A stretch of 64,000 nucleotides of DNA from Wallemia ichthyophaga EXF-994 (GCF_000400465.1 NW_008806283.1:124001-188000); one strand, 5' to 3'. Shown: positions 1 to 12,691, numbered from the stretch's first letter. The notes: generated by a model from the sequence alone, not told the origin. Program-made: numbers and translations.

Positions 1-125
1 TATTATACTAAGAACAGAGTCAGCTATGATACGGCTGCGCATATACCATTACTTACCTAGGTATATACACGAATTAATAAAAACAAGTAACGAGAGTAAT
101 AAGTCTGGGGTATTAACATACGCGA

Positions 126-3100
126 TTAGCGTGGTTGAGATGGCAATGGCGGTGGGGCAAAGTTTACTGGTGGCTGCCAGCTAAGCCAAGCTGGTGGTGG
201 TGGTTGGGCTGGATCTTTTGGCTTGTCATCCTTTTTGTTGTTCTCTTTGGCAGGTGGTGCACGAGGATTGTAATCAACCTTTGGCGGAGGTGGTGCGCCG
301 TTGCCCTGCTTTGACTTGATGGCGAATAATTCACTAATTTCGTGTTGAAGGCCTCTCTTTTGTTCTCTGAGATCGCCAATTTCCTTCACCAAGCCTCGTA
401 CTTCTGGCAACAGTTGCTTCTTAAACTCATCAACAGCTGTATCGATATTTCCTTTCATAGCAGTAGCATTAGACTTTTCGACGCTGCCAACGGTACTTCT
501 ATGTTGAGATGTGTTATGCAGAATAATATCAGATGCAACGACCTTTAGCAATTTGCTGTTTTCATCATTTTGATGCTCTATCATATCGCGAATGTCCTGT
601 AAAGTTGGCTTTGAAGAGGCCTGCTTTAGTCTATCTGCTTCAGCGGTCGTAAATGACGTTAATTGCTTGAGCGAATCAGCAATTAACTTGTGGTGTTCAT
701 TACGCATCTTGTTAACATCTCCCAGCTGAGATTCTAGTTTCGATCTCTCAGCTTCAGCATCCTTTACTTTCTGCTGTAACTCAGCCTTCTCCTTTTCTGC
801 ATTTTTATTTCTCTCTTCAGAGAGTGCCCTTTCAACAGCAAGTATTTCATTCAGTTTCTGTGAAATTGTGAGTAAAAAGAACGGCTCCCTTTGGAAAATA
901 CCTACGCTGTGAGCATCATCACGTTCCTTTGATGCAGTGTTTGCCTTATCCTCAAGAGCACCTCTTTCAGCATCGCTCATTCCAGTAGCTGGTGCTTCCT
1001 TGGCAGCCTCCTTTGAAGGCTCACCAGGGAATGCTTTACTGAGGATATCCAAGATAGAATCAATACCAGGATCGCGACGATGTTGACCATTGGTAGCATC
1101 ATTGAGCACATTTTCCACCTTCTGGGCGGCTTCTGGAAGATCAGTAGAGTTTGGATCCGCAGATCCTGCGCCTGGTGTTTGAGGTACATCACTGAGTGCT
1201 CTGGTGGTACCTGCTGGTGAAGGGCCTTTGGTACCTGGTTCAAAAGCAGCGGCTTCGTCAGGAGCTTGTGAAGCATCGCCAAATGTTGATGGATCGCCTC
1301 CAGTGGCGACATCTTGTACCTTGTCGACAGGATCCTCAGAGCCTGGCTCAGTACCAACATTGCCCATGCTCATGGTTTCACCATCTCCAGAACTGTCCTT
1401 TTTGCCCTTCTTGCCTTTACTACCCTTTCCACCTTTTCCGCCATTTCCACCGGAAACTGGAGCAGAGCCATCAGCAGCTGGAATGTCAGCAACTGGTGGA
1501 GCACTGTCATCGCCTGAAGCTTGAGGAGCGTCACTGAACGCATTGTCCTTGGCTGGTGAGCCTAATACTGGATGTACATGGTTATCACCTGGAGCTTGAG
1601 GTGCGTCACTGAGTGCTCTAGTAGTACTCGCTGGTAAGGGGCTTTTGCCGTTCGCGTCAGAGAAACCTGGTGGGATTTCATTCGCGGTGGCTTCTTGTTC
1701 GGCAGGAGCTTCAGCGTCTGGCTCAGTGCCAACTTTACCAATGCTGTTGACCTCATCGCCCTTTTTGCCCTTGCTACCCTTTCCACCTTTTCCACCAGCA
1801 ACTGGAGCAGCGCCATCACTCGCTGGCGTTTCAGAAACTGGTGGGATACTGTCACCACCTGAAGCTTGCGGAGCATCACTTAGCACGTTATCGTGTGCTG
1901 GCGAGCCTAACATAGGAGGGAAATTAGCGTCTTCTGGAGCTTGTGAAGCATCGCCAAGTGCTCTTGTGGAACCTGCTGGTGAAGGGTCTTTGACGTTTGC
2001 GTCAGGATATTCTGCGGTGATTTTGTCTTGTGCTTGGTCAGAAGGAACTGCAGCGTCTGGTTCACTTCCAATATTGCCCATACTCCTGACTTCGCCATCT
2101 CCGGCACTGTCCTTCTTGCCCTTCTTTCCTTTTCCTTTCTTTCCACCTTTACCACCGGCTATTGGAGCAGCGCCATCAGCACCTGGCGTTTCTGCAGCTG
2201 GAGGAACACTTCCATCGCCTGGAGCTTGTGAGACATCACCGAGCACGTTGTCATGGGCTGGCGAACCAAACATGGGAGGGAAACTGTCATTCGCCGAGTC
2301 TTGTGGGGCGACGCCAAGTGCACCGGCAGTATCTCCTGGTGAAGGACCTTTACTTCCTGGTTCAGCAAACTTAACATTTCCAGGTTCTTGTGGAGCATCG
2401 CCAAGCGCTCTAGTAGAGCCTGCAGGTGAGGGTCCCTTACCATTTGAGTTGGAGTCACCTACTAGATTCCCACCAGCAGCGGCTTCTTGTTCAGCAGGAG
2501 GCGCAGGGGGTGCAACGTCTGGCTCACTCCCAACATTGCCCATGCTCCTAGCTTCTCCACCTCCACTACTGTCCTTCTTGCCTTTCTTGCCCTTACTACC
2601 CTTTCCACCTTTTCCACCGGCAAATGGAGCAATTCCATCAGCGTTGCTCCTGGCTGGGGAGCCGAAGACTGGAGATACGCCAGGCTGAAGACTGAGAGGT
2701 ACATCATGTTGTTGATCACCACCCGGAGTAGGCAGACGCGTGATTTCTGCGATTCTTGTTAATCATTGCTACGCTAACAAGCTTTACGTACCATTTCCAG
2801 CAGCATTTTGTGGTTGAGCATCTGAGTTTTGTGGCGCATCACCGAGGGTTCCTGCCTCACCAGCATGATTTCCCGTGGGAGATTGAGAGCTATTAGGCTG
2901 AGAAGCATCACCGACGAATGGCGGATCAGCTGGTGTTTCAGCTTGAGGAGCGATACCTCTATCAGACTGTGGAGGAGCTTCACTAGCTGCTTTCCCAGGT
3001 TGAGGAACATCACTGCCGACCGAAGCATCGTTTGCGGCAGTGCTTGGAGGAACAGTGCTTGGAGGGGCGGCACTACCAGGAGCATTACTAGAACCCTTAC

Positions 3101-6100
3101 CAGACTGAGGAGCATTGCTGCCACCTTTTACAGATCTGCTGCCACCCTTGCTAGATCCAGGCGCCTTACCGGCAGGTTTCCCGGGCGGTGGAGCATTGCT
3201 GCCGAGTTCAGTTGGCGCAGAAGAAAACCCTACTTTTCTGTCCTGGGGAATACCAGATTCAGGACCATCTTCGAGCTCTACACCCTGGCCGACAGGGGAT
3301 GGGACGTGGCTTGGAGCCCCATGGTTAGGCCCGACATTGCTAGCTGAGTGAGAAGGAGCAATACCATCCGGAGCCTGGCTGCCAGGGTCAGCTGGCCCGG
3401 AGCCAAGGTTTCTATCTGAGGGAGGAGCACCACCGAGTTCACCATCCTGGCGGTAAGGTGATCCAGCGTAACTTGGAGCGGCATGACTTGGAGCATGACT
3501 TGGAGGAACGTTGCTATCCGCATGAGTTGGTGCTTGCTCCTGTGGTGGATATTCATTTGTATCAGCACCTAAGGTAGCTTCACCTGGAGGCGGTGATCCG
3601 GCTTGAGTGCCAGCGTGACTACCAACGCCGTGACTTGCCGGTGGCTTCTGAGGCGAACCTCTACCTTTGCCTTTTCCTAGAAGCTTGTTGAGTCCTGGAA
3701 TCTCCTCTGAGAATGGCTTATTAGATCTAAGAGCTGCGAATGGTGGTCCCTTCTCTCCTGAATTTTCTTTACCTTCAGGCCTGCCTCCAGTGGATCTGAC
3801 AGCTCCGTCATCAGGAAGCACTGCACCTACTTCGCCTTCAGGTTTGCCTCCCATGGATCTGGCATCACCTTCATCAGGAAGCACTGCACCTTCTCCTTCC
3901 GGATTCATGCCTTGGGGTTTCCCATCTACAGATCTAGGACCACCCTCATCAGGAAGTGACGCACCTTGATCGTGTTGACCGTGTTCAGATGGCAATTGCG
4001 ATCCAGTCGCCTCATTCTTATGCAATCCTCGCATCGTATCGGCAGGGGGGGTAAATGAGGAACAATATCAGCAAGATCTGGATCTTCCTCACCAGCGTTA
4101 GAAGGGTCTCCCATTCCACGAGAGCCGCCTGATGGATCGGCCATACCACGAGATTCGCCCGATGGGTCAGGCATACCACGAGAACCGCCTGACGGATCAC
4201 CCATTGAGTGAGGCTCTTGGCCATTAGTAGGTGTAATACCACGAGATGCTCCGGAAGGACCGGGCATAGTATGAGGGTCGGCCGCGGTCGACGGCGCCAA
4301 TCCGCGACTGTCACCAGGTGGAATACCCCTCGAGCTATTAACTGAATCGCGAACATCGCGCAGTACTACCTCCATCTCCTTGATTTGGCGCTGAACAGGA
4401 CCCCACTCGTTGATCTTGGCTGACACCTCTCTCTCGAGCCAATTGTTGAGTGCCCTGTGGCGTTGTCAGACAAGAGGTAATGAGATAATCGACAATTGGA
4501 CTTACCCCAGATATCTATCTGCATCCATCTGGTGTCTCAGAATCTCTTCCGTATTCCATCCAGCTCTTCTTGTATTGTACAGCGTTTCGTTGACTGAATG
4601 TGAATAATTAGATAAAGGCTGCATTCCAGAATAATCACTCACAGCCTGGATGGAAATCAGAGCCGAATCGGAGAGGTATACCCATCCCTCCAGGTGGGAC
4701 ACCCGGCGGAGGCATTTGCATAGGTCTTGCAAATGAACCGCCTCTCATGCCATCCATCATAGGAGAAGGCCTGAACGTGGGATTAGGTCTGAACGTGGGG
4801 TTGTTTCTCATTGGGGCTGATCCATTCATTGGCATAGGACCAGCACCATGCATTGGGCCTGCGCCCATACCAGCAGGTCTCATCAGTGGTGGACGATATG
4901 GTGCACCACCCATCTGCGGAGGAAGCATTGGAGGATGGAATCCCCTCAAATTGTTCGCAGCTGGTCTGACGAATCCGTTAAAGTTAGGTGGCGGTCTAAA
5001 CCCGCCTCTGACATTGTATGGCATAGGCATGGCCATATGAGGTCCTCTCATCATTGGCGGTCGGCCTGGCATTGGCATAGCCATTCCATTGGGTCTGATA
5101 GGCGGAGGTCTGTTGAGACGTTCGAGAGGAGGTTTGAAATCGTGAGTATTGCTTTCCTTCTCAGTCCGTGGATATCCGCCTTCATTAACTTGTATTCTTG
5201 GTGTTGGCTGACGCTCTGGAACTGGATCTGGCACTGGTTTCTGCAATGTCTCTCGTGGTAGCTCTTCAAGGTATCCCTGTTCGAGCGGTGGGCCAGGTTC
5301 TGGATCGTAGACATCGGGGTACATGACATCGTCGTACTCCTCATCCGCCGTTTCAGTAGAAACACTTGAGAGCGACTTGGCAGGTGGTGACTCAGACCTC
5401 GCCCACCGTCTGCGCGAAGTGAAGTCCCTCTCGGCTCTTGACAAGTGAGGAACCTCAGGCTCCGAATATTCGTGAGATGCGTATATAGGCGGAGTTGGGA
5501 GGGGTCCCATTAGATCCCTCATGGATATTGAGTCATGCGGGTACATGTCATCCACGCTAGGCTGAACCTGCTCGACAGCCGGTTTTTGCGTTACTGTCGA
5601 GCTAGATGCTCCATCATCCAGCTCCGCATCTAAATCAGCACTTAGTTCCTCTCCATCGTCGTCAAACGGATGTTCTGACATCATGTCTGGCCAGCTGGAT
5701 ATACTTGAAGCACCACCCTTAGTGAAGTGTCCTTTAAAAGGAGTAAGTAAGGCTGACTTAGGAGAGATTTTTACCCACTGATTAAATTTCTGACAAGATT
5801 CTCCAATCTTAACATATGAGCGTTGTTTCGCTCCTCGTTGGCATCTCTGATACGCTTATCACTCCCAGTAGAATCGAGAGCATCGCGGCAGACATCAATG
5901 AGTCCATTTACCTTATTCTCCAAATCGTGAATAGGCTTGTCATCATGTACTGGCGGTGGAGGGATGTATGACATACTTGACTTCTTCCTCACATCGCGAA
6001 GAAGATCACCGGACCTGTTATCAAAGCTTTCGGGTTTAGGCTCAGACGGGAGATCAGGCACTGATTGATTATCCGTAAGCTTGCCCTCGGTTGTGACAGA

Positions 6101-9100
6101 AATGTCACCACTGCCCCTTCTCCTAAACGGAAGTACTCTGATTGCGTCAGCTAAGCCACCGAGCTCCTTTTGGATAGCATTAAGGATATCGTCAGTATTG
6201 TTAGTCCTACCCGATTCTCTGGCTAGCAACGCATTGAATAGCTTCTGGAGCTCAGACGTGAGGAAATTTTTATCCAACTCTCCGTGAACCATATCTTGAG
6301 TGATAGTTTTCGCATCACTGCTTCTATCTAATGGGATTGAGGTACCCTCGGATGATTCTGAAATAATCGTCGGCGCCAAAAACTTCGAATCGATCGTTGA
6401 GGAGCGCGACACAGTTGATACAGTCGTTGGAGCTTTCCTGCTAACCAAAGACGACACTCTTGACGGAGGCCACACCGATTCAGGTGAAGCTGTGCGCGAT
6501 GGAGCTAACAAATCCATGTCAAAGTCGTCTTCCTCGTCCTCAAACTCTCCACTCTCACTAGCAGCGTCAACACCAGCGCTCTGCTCGGGTGGAGGTACAT
6601 CTGAGCGTGCCTTGAACGAGCTCTTCTGAGACCTGCTTCTGGAGGGCTTCGTTGATGATTTCTTGGAAGACGACACGGATGGAGTTTTTCTTTCAGTTGT
6701 GTTGGGTTCAGTGGTGTTGGTTGGGATATGAGCTGATGCTGATGGGGAGCTGCTCGTGTGAGGCGAAGGTTGAGTTGTCGGTGGTGCTTGTGTAGCTGTA
6801 CTCGTCACGACAGGGGTGTTGGAACTAGGTGAGTTAGTTTGAGCAGTGTGGTACTCTGTCGACATAGTTTTTTCTTTGCTCTGAATTTTTGAGGAACGGT
6901 TAGATGAAGCGTTGCTGACCACCTTTTTCATTCCACTTCGTCTGCTCAAAGGCAGACTCCTCTCAGTTGGAGTGCTGTTTTGCTCAGGTGTGCCACTCTT
7001 GCTCTTGCTGATCAATTCGGTCAAAGCATCTTTCAATTCCTGATCCTCAGAACTGTCACCTAGCGCATCAACTAACTGAGCTAGAGACTTATGCGATGTG
7101 GACAGTCTCTCAGCTCTCTTCACCGTCGAAGGATTGGATGACTTTCTCGACAACGACCTTAGCAGCTCATTGGTGCTTGCGCCATTTTCTGCAGTTTCTC
7201 TTGTATCAATTTGGGATGGTTGCTGGGATTGAGAGGGGTAGGAAGAAGGGAGGGAGCGCATTAAGTCAGTGGTGTTTTGAGCGTGGGTGTCTTGAGGGTC
7301 TTGAGTGTGATAAGTATCATGCGTACTCTGTGCACCCATTTCAGGAGTATTTTGAATAGATATTGCAGAATGAGTGCGAGAATGGGATCTAGATTTCCCT
7401 GAATGGTTTGACTTGGGTGTTGTTGCAGTTTCGGGTTGCTGAGGAGAGGGTGTATCCTGATTCTCTCGCTCAATCTCAGTCTCCACAAGCTCTTTCTCCT
7501 TCTCCTTTTCTAACTCCTCCACCTTCTCCACCTTTTGAGGCACACTATTTGCCGACTTTGTCTTTGAATCTAATCCTGATCCTGAACCTAATCCTGAAGC
7601 TGAAGCTGATTGAGTCTCGACATCCTCCTCATCGGCATCTTCAGCCAGCTGACCGAGCTTGGGCGACCTGAGCATTCTCTCTGTGCTAGCGCCAATGCTC
7701 TTAGCGTCGCTCTTCTTCGATGCGGACAGGATAGTTGAAGTTGAGCTAGACGACGATCCACCACTACCGCCTCCGCTCCCACTCGCGCTGTCATCAGATG
7801 ACCTTCCCGACATTTTCCTGCGCCCGCCTCTTCTGTGTGCCCTAACGGACACAGACGGAGGGAAAATGATATCGTCAGCCTCGCTGTCATTTGCACTTCC
7901 GTCTCGAGTGTCTCGCGTGTCTCGCGAGTCCCACGTATCTGAAAGGATGCCCAATCCGCGCACAGTGTCTGAGGTGGACGTACCGGCGACCAACCCAATA
8001 GACGAATCATCAAGACTCTCCCTCTTCTTTTTCGACGTCGACGACCTGCCTCTACTTCTGCTCTTCTGGATGCTGCTGTTCGACTGCTGTTCTGAGTCGC
8101 TAGCTGTAGGTTCAGGAGCGCCAAAATCCTCAGACCTGACGTTAAAAGCGGACACCGAGCCAGCGTTGGAATTGGATGGTGATACCGGTCTCCTGACTAT
8201 AGGTGTGCCAGTGAGGGTGGTTTGACCGGGCAAGAGGGGCGAGTTTCTCGATGTGGCAGATGTGGCGGACGAAGCAGATGTCGAGGCAATCGAAGGCGCT
8301 CTAACAAGCATCCTGGTCTGGGGAGTCTGTATGGGTCTGATGACATCCCAGAATGCACCGACCCATTGTACACGCTCACGGGCGCTATCTGTAGCCAACC
8401 TCTCCCAGCCATCTTGATAGACGAGAACGAAGGGATTAAGGACACCCTCTAAACCACCCTGCTCGCGTGCGGCCACTAAACCGAGATCCAACTTGTGCGA
8501 TGCGGGGTTAGAAGGACTTGCGACGGAGCGGACTTCTGAGCAATGGTTGAGGTCAAGGGTGACAATCTGACGCTGTAGTCTAAAGCTGGACAAGTCAGGT
8601 GATGGTAGGAATGAAAGTTTGAGGGTCGTTGGTAGAAGCGCGGCTCTAGCACGTACCCATCGATAGGGAGTGCCGTCGTGTACGTGAAGATACCAGAGAG
8701 TGCCAGCACGAGCAATCTAGAGAGGAGATTTAGAATGTCTCAGGTAAAATTAAAATGAAAGAGAAAAAGCAAAACTTACCTGTTCAGTGATATCATCGAA
8801 GCTGGACAAGTCTATTGGAGAAGTGGGGCGCTGGGAGGTCATAGGAGTTTTATGTGAGGAAAGAGGGGTGGAGAAATCCGTTGGGGTCGACGAGCTGATC
8901 AAAGTTTCCCAGCCGTCGGTGAGACTTTCGTGGTGGGTGGGTGAGGGTAAAGATGGTAGAGAAGGCTGAATCTGAGTCTGTTTGCGTGGACGTGGTTTAT
9001 TATCGTCCTTGTTTCTGTTGAGGTTGATGGGGCGCTTTGTTTGAATGACTTTGCTGATTGGAGGAGAGGTGCTATGCTCAGGTCTCTGCTGAGGTCTCTG

Positions 9101-9798
9101 CTCAGATTTCTGCTCAGATTTCTGCTCAGATTTCTGCTCAGGCTTCTGCTCCTCCTTCTCCTTGCCGCTTTCGAAAAAGGCAATGAGGTTACCAGCCCTG
9201 CTGCTAATTTCAGAGTTGGCAGAGTTGGAAGCAGAATTGCTCCTTGAGTGGGAAGACTGCTGATCGAAAGTGATGAAGGGGGAATCACTGAACGCTGGTG
9301 TATCGAGCCGTGCCGAGTACTGCGAGGGGATCGACGGGATAGAGCTAGGCTGACCAGATGAGCGAACAGAAGCACTTCTAGAGGCGCTCGATATGGTTGG
9401 GATGTGCTGCGAGCTCGATGGTGGCTGTGAATTGCCGTCTCTACTCGATGGCGATGGAGAACTGAGCGTTTCAGCGTCGTCGATTGATTTGATATCGGGG
9501 GTAAAGCGGGGTAGATCGTCATTAGCGGATGAAGCTCTGCTCCTGTTACTCCCAGCCCCAGTACGGCTATGGCTGTGGCTATGGCTGTGACTGTTGCTCT
9601 GACTCGACGTTGTCGCCGGCTCAGACTCCTCGCCAATCACAGACAAGACGTGGGGAACGTACGGCTGTGATGACTGGCTCGACATTAGCTCTCTTTATGC
9701 CCGCGTCAGCTGTTATCGACATATAAAAACTCCACTCACAGCTGCTCAAGCACTGCAGCCTCCTCTGGCCGTAGATCTTCATCTTGATCTACTGACAT
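126..9798 (-). CDS. Giant PH-domain, low-complexity scaffold-like protein
   Basis: I read this as one gene of eight exons giving about 3,101 residues. Proposed introns are 9693-9739, 8717-8779, 5732-5778, 4594-4642, 4455-4505, 4028-4092 and 2747-2791; every junction is in phase. Residues ~325-425 form a PH-like domain that starts IARAGTLWYL and contains VTLDLNHCSEVRS. Then come Ser/Thr-rich disordered sequence with STEYHTAQ, a Met/Pro-rich stretch, the segment LNNWLEREVSAKINEW, four Gly/Lys-rich tandem modules, a coiled coil in the last ~250 residues and a Pro-rich tail. This order resembles large uncharacterised PH proteins I recall from Agaricomycotina. Function is unknown; the PH domain suggests membrane or cortex binding. 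The weakest join is the 5732-5778 intron with donor GTGGGT. Without it the locus is two genes, ending at 5771 and starting near 5684. Confidence 0.6.
1380..2660 (-). repeat. Four tandem coding modules (Gly/Lys-rich)
   Basis: Within the giant gene a module recurs four times, with cores near 2558, 2095, 1745 and 1380. Each core encodes AGGKGGKGSKGKKGKKD or a close variant, followed by an MGNVGSEPD-like motif. Between cores lie shorter repeats such as AGSTRALGDAPQ and GSPAHDNVLSDAPQ. Core spacing is roughly 350-460 bp, so the modules have diverged in length as well as sequence. Each core is a dense positive patch in an otherwise acidic, Pro/Gly/Ala-rich region. Confidence 0.8.
9060..9160 (-). 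repeat. 12-bp coding repeat (SEQK units)
   Basis: A 12-bp period encodes successive SEQK/PEQK/RPEQ-type tetrapeptides in exon 2 of the giant gene, giving a run of charged and Gln residues. It is a simple in-frame minisatellite and likely varies in length between strains. Confidence 0.75.
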
Positions 9799-10348
9799 TG
9801 TCTTTCTTTTTTGTTTCTTTTTTTTCCTCGTGGTTGTCGTTATGCAACCGTAAATGCCGTGATGATCAGGCATCTTTTTAAATATCTAAATTCGTAATTA
9901 AATCAATTGACACTATATTCACGCGTTTCTACATCTAGATCCCCTTTTGGCCCCTCCTCATCACGCGTTTTCCCTTCCGCCCCTGTTCACTCACCTTCTA
10001 CTCCACTTTAGGTTCAAAAATTTTCGGAAAAGTTTTGTGTGGGGTGCGGAATATATTTGTGTGGAACATGTTTCAAAGGTGTGCTGTGCAAGACATGCTT
10101 ATTTTTCGCGTTTAAATACCTTTAAATCAACTTTAAGTGCGTTTGTGACGTGACTTTATGCACGGTAATGCACGGTGGCGTGAGTTAATGTGATACCATG
10201 TGATTTAAAAGCCTATAGAGTGTATATCATCTGCAATATGTCAAACTTGTACACACGAATATTTTACTTAAGATTATTTTGTTGAGTTGCTGATCAAACA
10301 ACGGTACATTTCTATAACCTAAGAAGGGAAGTGTAATAGTTAGCAGCG
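9799..10348. other. Intergenic, no gene seen
   Basis: This lies between the start of the giant gene and the 3' end of the phospholipase C gene. It contains short T-rich tracts and no open frame I could support. It probably holds the promoter of the giant gene and the terminator of PLC. Confidence 0.5.
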
Positions 10349-12340
10349 TCACAACCACACACACTCCACAAACCCACCTAATTGCATCTGTGCGAGTGTA
10401 ATGGCGTAGCTAGCCACAGCCTCCTCATGCTGACTGCTAAGCACATCAAACTTGACGACGACAAGGTCTATCATGTTCCCTCTAACATTAACGTCGAAAC
10501 TGAGTGTTTCATTCCATGTAGGGTTTCCTTCCACCTGCCCATGCGATTGCAAATTTGCCGTGCTGGTGAAGCGTTTAAGACAAGTGTCATTATTGAAGGA
10601 ACGCGGTGTGTGCACCTCTACCGCCACTTTATTCACATTCTTCGACACTTGCTGCGCGCATATCACCTTAATGGAAAGACGCACCAGCCCCTTCAATTCC
10701 ACCATCCTCTTCTCCTCCTTGTTGCGCAAAGGTGATGGTTTCAACACATACCCGCCTGTATCATTGAACAAGGCGAAATTCAACCACATGGCCAAGTCCA
10801 CCGTCTGGTAATTGAGCGCTAACAGTTGCGATCCTACCGCCCAATAATCTAATACATCAAAATTAGTACTCTTCACTCTTGCTCCGTGTGGGTATATCCT
10901 TGTGAGATGATTGCGGTTGTGCTTCATAAACTCCCCACTACTCGCGTTTATCAGCTTCCGCGCTGATCTGTCAGACAAACTGAACATATGCTCTATTTCG
11001 TAATGCTCTTTCTTGTTGAAGCCTCGAAACTTTACACCCACTGTGTAGATTAGCAGATCGAGTAATTTCTGTGACATTTTAGTGTTATTTGTGTTAACTG
11101 CGTTATCCGTGTTATTCGTGCTCGTCGTCGAGTTGAGATTCCCAAATGAGTCGACAAGTGTGGGCGAGGTGGATGCAGTTGAAGATCTGTCAGATGAAGA
11201 TGCAGTGCTTCTTCGTCGTGTGACTTTCTGTATAAAGTTGCTCAACTTGCTCTTTTCAATGTCAGAGCTTGATGAGTGGGAGTGAGAGTGGGAGTAATCG
11301 GATGAGTTTGAGTTAAGTGCAACGTCAAAGCCATCCACCTTACTTGCCGCACTACTCCCACTTGCACTGGTTATGTGCAGGTTTTTAGTCTTGAATAGAA
11401 TCTTGTAGCGTAGTTGGTGTGGAGACGGTAGAATGTCTCTATCGTGTTGTAGCCTCTGAGTGATTAGCAAGTCACCGAGAATATCCACAAACAACCCAGC
11501 CATTCTATCTTGCTGTGCTAGATCACAGTGGTTCTCCACAGATAAAATCAAAGGCAGATTAGAAGAAATAAAGGCGAAAGTGTTGATTGTGGTGAGTATG
11601 TCGATTAGGGGGATGGGTTGGGTGAGAGTATGGCCGTGGTAGACAATAGGCCAACCATCGTCACCATTCCAAACGTCAATTTCTACACTTCTACAGCCCA
11701 GTAAGAGTGAGCGTATGTAGCCGATAGTGGTGGAAGAGCCAGCAAGTTGATTACCAAAGAGGTATGTGTTATGGGAAGCGCTAATGTAATAATTATAGAG
11801 TGGTTCATTTTCTGTGGTATTTTGTGGTTTTTGCAATGAATTCTCATTGGATTGAAGGTATCGATTGAATTGGAGTGTATTGAGTTGTGAAGGGGTGGAA
11901 TTGCATACGAAATCTTGCTGAGTGTGTTTTACAAACTCCTTGAAGTCATTTGGAGTGGATATTGGCAGGTAAGATGTATTATGAGTGCTGGTGCTGCTGC
12001 TAGAGTGTTTATCACCGGTAAACTCGCTGTGAAGGAGAATGAGATGCTTTATAAATGATTGATTCCCCCCTTGTAAATCAAACAAATCTAACTTTTTAAA
12101 TTTATTTGTCTTTGAGCTATTAAAGTAGATTGATAGGTGTGATCCATTTGAGTCGATGTAGACAATATCACTGAGTGGAATCAAACCCTCTTTCTTTGAA
12201 TTATATAGCAATCTCCGATCAGACAGTACAAATTCCTTTAATTTCACTTTTTTATTCGTTATTTTCATTAATTTCGCTTTGGAATCCATAGCTCTGGTGG
12301 CTTGGGAAATGGCTTCGACATCAGAGAACAAGATATCCAA
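10349..12340 (-). CDS. PLC1: Phosphoinositide-specific phospholipase C
   Basis: A 663-residue PI-PLC that would cleave PtdIns(4,5)P2 into IP3 and diacylglycerol. Residues ~20-105 look like a PH domain (KLKEFVLSDRRLLY). The catalytic X box begins near 181 with ISASHNTYL (His190) and VEIDVWNGDDGWPIVYHGHT (His235), the expected catalytic histidine pair. The Y box near 490-550 carries YPHGARVKSTNFDVLDYWAVG and NDTGGYVLKP. A C2 domain follows to the end. I see no clear EF-hands, so the protein is shorter than many fungal PLCs. The Met at 12340 places the start inside the divergent MIC10 gene; Met18 at 12289 would avoid this overlap and is equally possible. Confidence 0.93.
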   Translation of the reverse strand: MDILFSDVEAISQATRAMDSKAKLMKITNKKVKLKEFVLSDRRLLYNSKKEGLIPLSDIVYIDSNGSHLSIYFNSSKTNKFKKLDLFDLQGGNQSFIKHLILLHSEFTGDKHSSSSTSTHNTSYLPISTPNDFKEFVKHTQQDFVCNSTPSQLNTLQFNRYLQSNENSLQKPQNTTENEPLYNYYISASHNTYLFGNQLAGSSTTIGYIRSLLLGCRSVEIDVWNGDDGWPIVYHGHTLTQPIPLIDILTTINTFAFISSNLPLILSVENHCDLAQQDRMAGLFVDILGDLLITQRLQHDRDILPSPHQLRYKILFKTKNLHITSASGSSAASKVDGFDVALNSNSSDYSHSHSHSSSSDIEKSKLSNFIQKVTRRRSTASSSDRSSTASTSPTLVDSFGNLNSTTSTNNTDNAVNTNNTKMSQKLLDLLIYTVGVKFRGFNKKEHYEIEHMFSLSDRSARKLINASSGEFMKHNRNHLTRIYPHGARVKSTNFDVLDYWAVGSQLLALNYQTVDLAMWLNFALFNDTGGYVLKPSPLRNKEEKRMVELKGLVRLSIKVICAQQVSKNVNKVAVEVHTPRSFNNDTCLKRFTSTANLQSHGQVEGNPTWNETLSFDVNVRGNMIDLVVVKFDVLSSQHEEAVASYAITLAQMQLGGFVECVWL

Positions 12341-12654
12341 TTTGGTGGGTTTTCATGGGTTATAATAATGAATAAGCTAATGGCCTTGATAGACAGACAA
12401 ATGCGTCGCTAACTTTGCAGTCAAAGCAGCAGCTGGATTGGGTGTTGGCGTGCTCACATCAGCCATCATATTCAAGAGAAGAACGTGGCCAATTACGTTG
12501 TTTACCGGATTCGGTGCTGGATATGCATACTCAGACTGCAACAGGTTGTTTAATCCATTGGCAGGTGGGTGAAATGTGTTTCTGATTTACAAACTAAAAT
12601 TGCACAGTACCCGGTTTAAAGATACAACAGCCAGATCAAGCTGATCAAAAATAG
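12309..12654 (+). CDS. MIC10: MICOS complex subunit Mic10
   Basis: Three exons with introns 12345-12392 and 12565-12607 give 84 residues, close to the family length. The protein reads DKCVANFAVKAAAGLGVGV, then FKRRTWPITLFTGFGAGYAYSDC. It has the two Gly-rich membrane hairpin helices of Mic10, the positively charged loop between them, and the characteristic GAGYAYSDC. Mic10 oligomerises in the inner mitochondrial membrane and bends it at crista junctions. The last exon (VPGLKIQQ) depends on splicing the second intron; read-through would stop two codons later, giving a slightly shorter tail. The first exon overlaps the 5' end of the divergent PLC frame. Confidence 0.88.
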
Positions 12655-12691
12655 AATAATTTGTAGCGTTGATTGATTTCGATTTCTCTTG

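Noticed and set aside
1645-2688. Long plus-strand open frame (347 codons) rich in Ser/Pro/Leu
   Set aside because: It is the antisense of the repetitive GC-biased coding region of the giant gene and has no independent features.
4028-4092. Apparent frameshift at a run of seven G (4045-4051) in the giant gene
   Set aside because: A 65-nt intron (GTGAGG ... CTGAT ... GAG) fits the phase exactly and skips the run, so no frameshift or sequencing error is needed.
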